Source: Gammaproteobacteria bacterium (GTDB taxonomy: Bacteria; Pseudomonadota; Gammaproteobacteria; DSM-19610). Taken from it: DNA of 9,301 nucleotides. The stretch is from contig DRQL01000169.1 of the NCBI GenBank assembly GCA_011371465.1, forward strand, positions 1 through 9,301. Direction: 5' to 3'. Both the position numbers and the translations under genes were made by a program. Shown in pieces: positions 6,439 to 9,301 of this stretch. The notes under the pieces were generated by a model, which was not told the origin of the DNA, searched no databases, and saw nothing but the letters and a program-made list of their open reading frames with translations. The first letter of the stretch is position 1; each line of letters begins with the position of its first letter.

Positions 6439-6483
6439 GCCGTTTCCGTCCCTGCATGACCGGCCCGATCCGGCAAATTTTCT

Positions 6484-7191
6484 ATGAGTAATCAACCCAC
6501 TGACACCAGTATCCAGGATGCCATCCAGACCATTGACCCGGGCGAATCTCTTGCGGAGATTCGGGCAGCGCTGGCAAAAGCCCGGAAACACCTGAAAACC
6601 ATGCCGGACGACAGCAATCCGGTCGACCGGGCGCGGGCGCTGCTGGATGTGGCGGAGCCCCTGATCGGCCTGGGGCAGGGTGCGGATGCCTGGATGCATG
6701 CACGCGAGGCCTTTTCGGTTTTTGTTGACTACGAGCAGTGGCAGGATGCGGTCGAGGCGGCGGATGTCCTGTACCAGTCCGAGCAGCCGGACTCGATCGC
6801 GGCGCTGGGGCAGGGTATCTGGCTGGCGGTGACCTACCCGGTGAAGGCGCAGAGTACGGTGACGCTGCTGGATCACGTGATCGACGAAACCCCGGACGAC
6901 TCGGACGGTGCCGTGGTGGCGGCGATGGTGGCGCATTACATTGCCGGCCTGCGCACCGATGGTGAAGAGAGGGACAGCCTGACCTTTCTGACCACCCAGA
7001 TGATCGCACGGGTCGCCAAACGGCACCGCGGCATCGAGGACCAGGAGACCCTGGATACCTGGATTGAAATGTACAAACTCAACGATGTGCCCGAACTGCT
7101 CAAACGGCTGGGTACGGTAGTGGATGTCATGGTGGGCGACAAGTGGTGGTTCGACCGCGATGAGCTGCGTGCCCGGCTGCCTGTGCACTAG
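6484..7191 (+). CDS. conserved hypothetical alpha-helical protein
   Basis: The 235-residue soluble, acidic product starts MSNQPTDTSIQDAIQTIDPG and ends DKWWFDRDELRARLPVH. Helical segments follow one another from residue 22 on (LAEIRAALAKARKHL, PVDRARALLDVAEPLIGLGQ, AWMHAREAFSVFVDYEQW), an arrangement that suggests TPR- or HEAT-like packing, although no canonical TPR consensus is clear. The C-terminal KLNDVPELLKRLGTVVDVMV block looks well ordered. There is no signal peptide, membrane segment or catalytic motif. The ATG at 6484 has no strong Shine-Dalgarno, but a TATAAT box lies upstream. rnd follows on the same strand after 93 bp. Codon use is GC-rich like rnd, so it belongs to the ordinary chromosome rather than the left block. 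The function is unknown to me. Confidence 0.85.
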   Translation: MSNQPTDTSIQDAIQTIDPGESLAEIRAALAKARKHLKTMPDDSNPVDRARALLDVAEPLIGLGQGADAWMHAREAFSVFVDYEQWQDAVEAADVLYQSEQPDSIAALGQGIWLAVTYPVKAQSTVTLLDHVIDETPDDSDGAVVAAMVAHYIAGLRTDGEERDSLTFLTTQMIARVAKRHRGIEDQETLDTWIEMYKLNDVPELLKRLGTVVDVMVGDKWWFDRDELRARLPVH

Positions 7192-7227
7192 CAGGACATG
7201 CAGAAAATTCCATCAAATCGATTGCAG

Positions 7228-7262
7228 GGCGCTCACCCCGCAGGAGCGCCGGCCTTCGGCGC
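7228..7262 (+). promoter_or_regulatory. two mutually exclusive hairpins ahead of rnd
   Basis: GGCGCTC (7228-7234) can pair with GAGCGCC (7244-7250), and GCGCCG (7246-7251) can pair instead with CGGCGC (7257-7262). The arms overlap at 7246-7250, so only one stem can form at a time. They sit in the 93-bp gap before rnd. No T-run follows, so a terminator is not shown. An attenuator-like or mRNA-processing role is possible but unproven. Confidence 0.3.
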
Positions 7263-7284
7263 GAAGGTTATGGTCCACTAGCGC

Positions 7285-8478
7285 ATGTCTCCTCCAGCGA
7301 ATGACCCGCACCAGTACCGGTACATCGATCAACACGCAGCACTGGCTGACTTCTGTGCGTCGCTACAGGGTGTTGACTGGATTGCGCTGGATACCGAATT
7401 CATCCGGGAAAAAAGTTACTACCCGCAACTCTGCCTGGTCCAGGTCGGAGTGCCCGGGCAGGCCGCCTGTATCGATCCGTTACGCATCGGGGACCTGTCA
7501 CCGCTGTTTGAATTGCTCTATGACCGTTCCATCATCAAGGTGCTGCACGCCTGCAGCCAGGACCTGGAGATTTTTGTGCACCTGCGGGACGAGGTGCCAG
7601 GCCCGATTTTCGACACCCAGCTGGCAGCCCCCCTGCTGGGCCTGCCCGAGCAGATGGGCTACGCCAATTTTGTGAAGGATCGCCTGGGCCAGTCGCTGGA
7701 CAAGACCCAGACGCGCACCGACTGGTCGCGCCGGCCGCTGTCCGACAAGCAACTGCGCTATGCGGCGGATGATGTGCGCTACCTAGCGGATATCTATCCG
7801 GGATTCCGCGAACAGCTCGACGAGCTGGGGCGACTGGAGTGGCTGCAGTCAGAGTTTGAACCCTGGGAACAGCTGGAACGCTACCGGCTCGATCCGGCGC
7901 AGGTATGGAAGCGCATCCGCGGGGTGGAAAAACTGCGTCCCGCAGCATTGTCGACGGTGCAACTGCTGGCGGAATGGCGTGAACGACTGGCACAGGAACG
8001 CGATCTGCCGCGCAACTGGATTTTCAAGGACGACGTGCTGATCGATATTGCGCGCCTGGCGCCGCAACAGCCGGCTGAGCTGAAAAAGATCCGCGGCCTG
8101 GCGCCCAAAAGCGCGGATCGCTGGGGAGAGCGGATGATCGCCCTGGTCCGGGAAGGAAAGCAGCGTCCGCCCGAACCCCTGCCCGACTGGAAGAAGCGCA
8201 CCCGGCCCAGCGGACAGGAAGAGGCACTGGCGGATATCCTGCACGCCCAGTTGCGTCTGCTGGCGGAGCGGAACCACATCAACAGTACGGTGCTGGCAAG
8301 CCGCAAGGACCTGGTCGCGCTGGTGCAGGGTGACGAGGATGTGCCGGTGCTGCACGGCTGGCGTCGTGAAATGGCAGGCAACGAGTTGCTCGCCTTGTAC
8401 AACGGCAAGCGGACCGTTTCAGTCAAAGACGGGAGTGTCGAGATTTCAGCGCCGGATTTTAAGGGAAAGGCTGATTGA
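7285..8478 (+). CDS. rnd: ribonuclease D
   Basis: The 397-residue product has the three DEDDy exonuclease motifs: exo I WIALDTEFIREKSYYPQL (Asp36, Glu38), exo II VLHACSQDLEIF (Asp93) and exo III LRYAADDVRYL (Tyr159, Asp163). All expected metal ligands are present. An HRDC domain follows (about 205-285, WKRIRGVEKLRPAALSTVQL and on), then a second HRDC-like helical region to about 375. RNase D is a cytoplasmic 3'-5' exoribonuclease that trims tRNA precursors and other small structured RNAs. The length is close to that of the E. coli enzyme, slightly longer at the ends. The start ATG 7285 gives a sensible N-terminus, but the nearest GAAGG is about 17 nt upstream, so translation initiation looks weak. 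It is followed by a large inverted repeat and a small conserved gene. Confidence 0.97.
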   Translation: MSPPANDPHQYRYIDQHAALADFCASLQGVDWIALDTEFIREKSYYPQLCLVQVGVPGQAACIDPLRIGDLSPLFELLYDRSIIKVLHACSQDLEIFVHLRDEVPGPIFDTQLAAPLLGLPEQMGYANFVKDRLGQSLDKTQTRTDWSRRPLSDKQLRYAADDVRYLADIYPGFREQLDELGRLEWLQSEFEPWEQLERYRLDPAQVWKRIRGVEKLRPAALSTVQLLAEWRERLAQERDLPRNWIFKDDVLIDIARLAPQQPAELKKIRGLAPKSADRWGERMIALVREGKQRPPEPLPDWKKRTRPSGQEEALADILHAQLRLLAERNHINSTVLASRKDLVALVQGDEDVPVLHGWRREMAGNELLALYNGKRTVSVKDGSVEISAPDFKGKAD

Positions 8479-8490
8479 TGGTTATATTCC

Positions 8491-8570
8491 CGTCATTGCG
8501 AGCGCAGCGCGGCAATCTCGAAGTGGGGCATGTGTCGTCAGGAGATTGCCGCGCTGCGCTCGCAATGACG
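8491..8570. repeat. REP-like element: 29-bp perfect inverted repeat
   Basis: CGTCATTGCGAGCGCAGCGC followed by GGCAATCTC (8491-8519) is exactly mirrored at 8542-8570 around a 22-nt loop. It begins 13 bp after the rnd stop codon and ends 44 bp before the next start. The CGTCATTGCGAGCGCAGCG-type sequence is a widely dispersed bacterial intergenic palindrome. In RNA it would form a long, very stable hairpin that could stop transcription or protect the rnd message. Confidence 0.92.
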
Positions 8571-8614
8571 GAGTAATTTGGAACACCCTTAGCATTGAAA
8601 CAGGAGAAGTATGA

Positions 8615-8914
8615 ATGTCTTCAGAGATTGATGAATTAACGGTCCAGTACGAGGAAGACGGTCTGGTGACCGTGAAGGAACTGGATAAAAAGGTCCTGAC
8701 CAAGGGTGCCTGGTCGACGATTATCTACCGCTACCAGGACTGGGACCGCAGGAAAGAGGAATACGGCAAGGACAAGTACACCATCCGCCGCTACCAGAAG
8801 CGCAACGGCCAGTACCAGCAGAAATCCAAGTTCAATATCTCCAGCGCGGACCAGGCGCGTTCTATTATTGAAGCACTGGAAGGCTGGATCAAAGATCAGG
8901 AAAGTTCCGGCTAA
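8615..8914 (+). CDS. small conserved hypothetical protein
   Basis: The 99-residue product begins MSSEIDELTVQYEEDGLVTV and contains the charged, aromatic block YRYQDWDRRKEEYGKDKYTI, then RRYQKRNGQYQQKSKFNI and a final helix SADQARSIIEALEGWIKD. AGGAG (8602-8606) lies 8 nt before the ATG, which fixes the start. The alternation suggests beta strands followed by one C-terminal helix, and the basic-aromatic middle would suit nucleic-acid binding, but that is a guess. There is no signal peptide or membrane segment. It follows rnd on the same strand, separated by the 29-bp inverted repeat, so it may be expressed independently. I have the impression of similar proteins in sulfur-oxidising Gammaproteobacteria but no function to assign. 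Confidence 0.85.
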   Translation: MSSEIDELTVQYEEDGLVTVKELDKKVLTKGAWSTIIYRYQDWDRRKEEYGKDKYTIRRYQKRNGQYQQKSKFNISSADQARSIIEALEGWIKDQESSG

Positions 8915-8916
8915 AA

Positions 8917-8930
8917 CGTCATTGCGAGCA
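8917..8930. repeat. half copy of the 8491 palindrome arm
   Basis: CGTCATTGCGAGC (8917-8929) is identical to the first 13 bases of the inverted repeat at 8491. No opposite arm follows; instead TCTCAT leads straight into a different palindrome. It appears to be a truncated or rearranged REP copy just after the stop of the 8615 gene. Confidence 0.6.
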
Positions 8931-8937
8931 TCTCATC

Positions 8938-8963
8938 GTCATTCCGGCCTTCGCCGGAATGAC
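8938..8963. repeat. short palindrome, 11-bp stem
   Basis: GTCATTCCGGC (8938-8948) and GCCGGAATGAC (8953-8963) form a perfect stem with the tetraloop CTTC. Sequences of this type are common dispersed intergenic repeats. It could terminate transcription of the 8615 gene, though no T-run follows. Confidence 0.8.
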
Positions 8964-8997
8964 TGATGGTCAGTGCCGGCATGGCGGTGACCAGCAC

Positions 8998-9074
8998 TGT
9001 AGGTCGGATTAGCGAAGCGTAATCCGACAAAGCACCCGGCACCGTAGGTCGGATTAACGAAGCATAACCCGACA
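8998..9074. repeat. two tandem REP-type palindromic units
   Basis: TGTAGGTCGGATTAGCGAAG and onward (8998-9029) is repeated with changes at 9043-9074. Each unit folds through GTCGGATTA...TAATCCGAC; copy 2 has lost two of the pairs (AACGAAGCATAACCCGAC). The TAGGTCGGATTAGCGAAGCG type is a familiar dispersed bacterial repeat. The pair lies between two genes that converge (8615 gene and the permease). Confidence 0.85.
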
Positions 9075-9081
9075 AAACACC

Positions 9082-9301
9082 TCAACGCCGGATGCCATAA
9101 CCGCTGCGCAGCAGGTAAATCGCACAGCCGTACAGCACCAGGATAAACCCGATAATAATGGCATAGGACAGCCCGATGCTGAGGTCCGAAACCCCCAGGA
9201 AGCCATAGCGGAAGGTGTTCACCATGTACAGGATGGGATTGACCCGTGACACGTTCTGCCAGAACTCGGGCAGCATGTGGATGCTGTAGAACACGCCGCC
9301 C
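9082..9301 (-). CDS. ABC-2 type transporter permease, C-terminal part (YadH-like)
   Basis: The visible 72 residues are in frame from the right edge (GGVFYSIHMLPEFWQNVSRV) to TGA at 9082. NPILYMVNTFRYGFLGVSD is the characteristic C-terminal segment of YadH-type ABC-2 permeases, followed by one membrane helix (about LSYAIIIGFILVLYGCAIYL) and a basic tail RSGYGIRR. In the family this subunit forms the membrane channel of an export ABC transporter with a separate ATPase such as YadG. The start lies outside the window. The gene converges on the 8615 gene across the repeat cluster. Confidence 0.9.
   Translation of the reverse strand, partial: GGVFYSIHMLPEFWQNVSRVNPILYMVNTFRYGFLGVSDLSIGLSYAIIIGFILVLYGCAIYLLRSGYGIRR

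Larger units (their letters stand above)
5845..6483. other. gene-poor junction of about 640 bp
   Basis: No convincing gene is seen on either strand. A 79-codon TTG-started plus frame at 5914-6153 lacks a ribosome site and has no recognisable motif. A minus-strand fragment at 6169-6288 is described separately. The 5' end must hold the minus-strand promoter of the acyltransferase gene; TATCAT about 45 bp upstream of its start is a possible -10 without a matching -35. An imperfect stem GCAAAAACC/GGTTTTGC lies near 5895-5920. The AT-rich stretch at about 6270-6315 marks the change to the GC-richer right half of the window. Confidence 0.6.

Noticed and set aside
6319..7188. 289-codon minus-strand frame
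   Set aside because: It is opposite the 6484 gene, which has a promoter-like box and a normal protein composition; the minus product is rich in His, Arg and Gln in the way of antisense shadows.
8482..8703. 73-codon minus frame across the inverted repeat
   Set aside because: It runs through the palindrome and overlaps the 8615 gene, which has a proper ribosome site.

Overview
The window looks like a gammaproteobacterial chromosome segment. The reasons are an RNase D gene with DEDDy motifs and HRDC-type C-terminus, a YadH-like ABC-2 permease end, and REP-like palindromes of kinds common in environmental Gammaproteobacteria. No rRNA, tRNA, CRISPR or IS element was seen. No marker fixes the genus.

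Left part (1-5844) is an accessory, visibly AT-richer block of modification enzymes around a tiny-gene locus. On the minus strand are a GT14 (Core-2/I-branching type) glycosyltransferase running off the left edge and an ATP-grasp enzyme. Diverging from the ATP-grasp gene on the plus strand are two tandem, nearly identical 33- and 32-codon genes, each with its own leader, strong Shine-Dalgarno and 3' hairpin. They are followed by a 338-residue protein of the HExxH peptide-modification family (alpha-ketoglutarate-dependent peptide beta-hydroxylase type). Meeting it tail to tail with a 2-bp gap is a minus-strand pair: a PAPS-dependent sulfotransferase and a membrane acyltransferase-3-like protein.

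The most economical reading is a RiPP (ribosomally made, post-translationally modified peptide) locus. The two small peptides would be precursors, the HExxH protein and ATP-grasp enzyme the core modifying enzymes, and the glycosyl-, sulfo- and acyltransferases possible tailoring enzymes or neighbouring surface-glycan genes. The peptides have no Cys and only two acidic side chains each, so Cys-based RiPP chemistries are excluded. This assignment is inference from gene content. I do not recognise the peptides as any described class.

About 640 bp without a convincing gene (5845-6483) separate this block from a GC-richer, ordinary chromosomal part. That part holds a conserved unknown protein (6484-7191) with a good -10 box upstream, rnd (7285-8478), a 29-bp perfect inverted repeat, a small conserved unknown protein (8615-8914), a cluster of further REP-like palindromes, and the 3' end of an ABC-2 permease gene on the minus strand.
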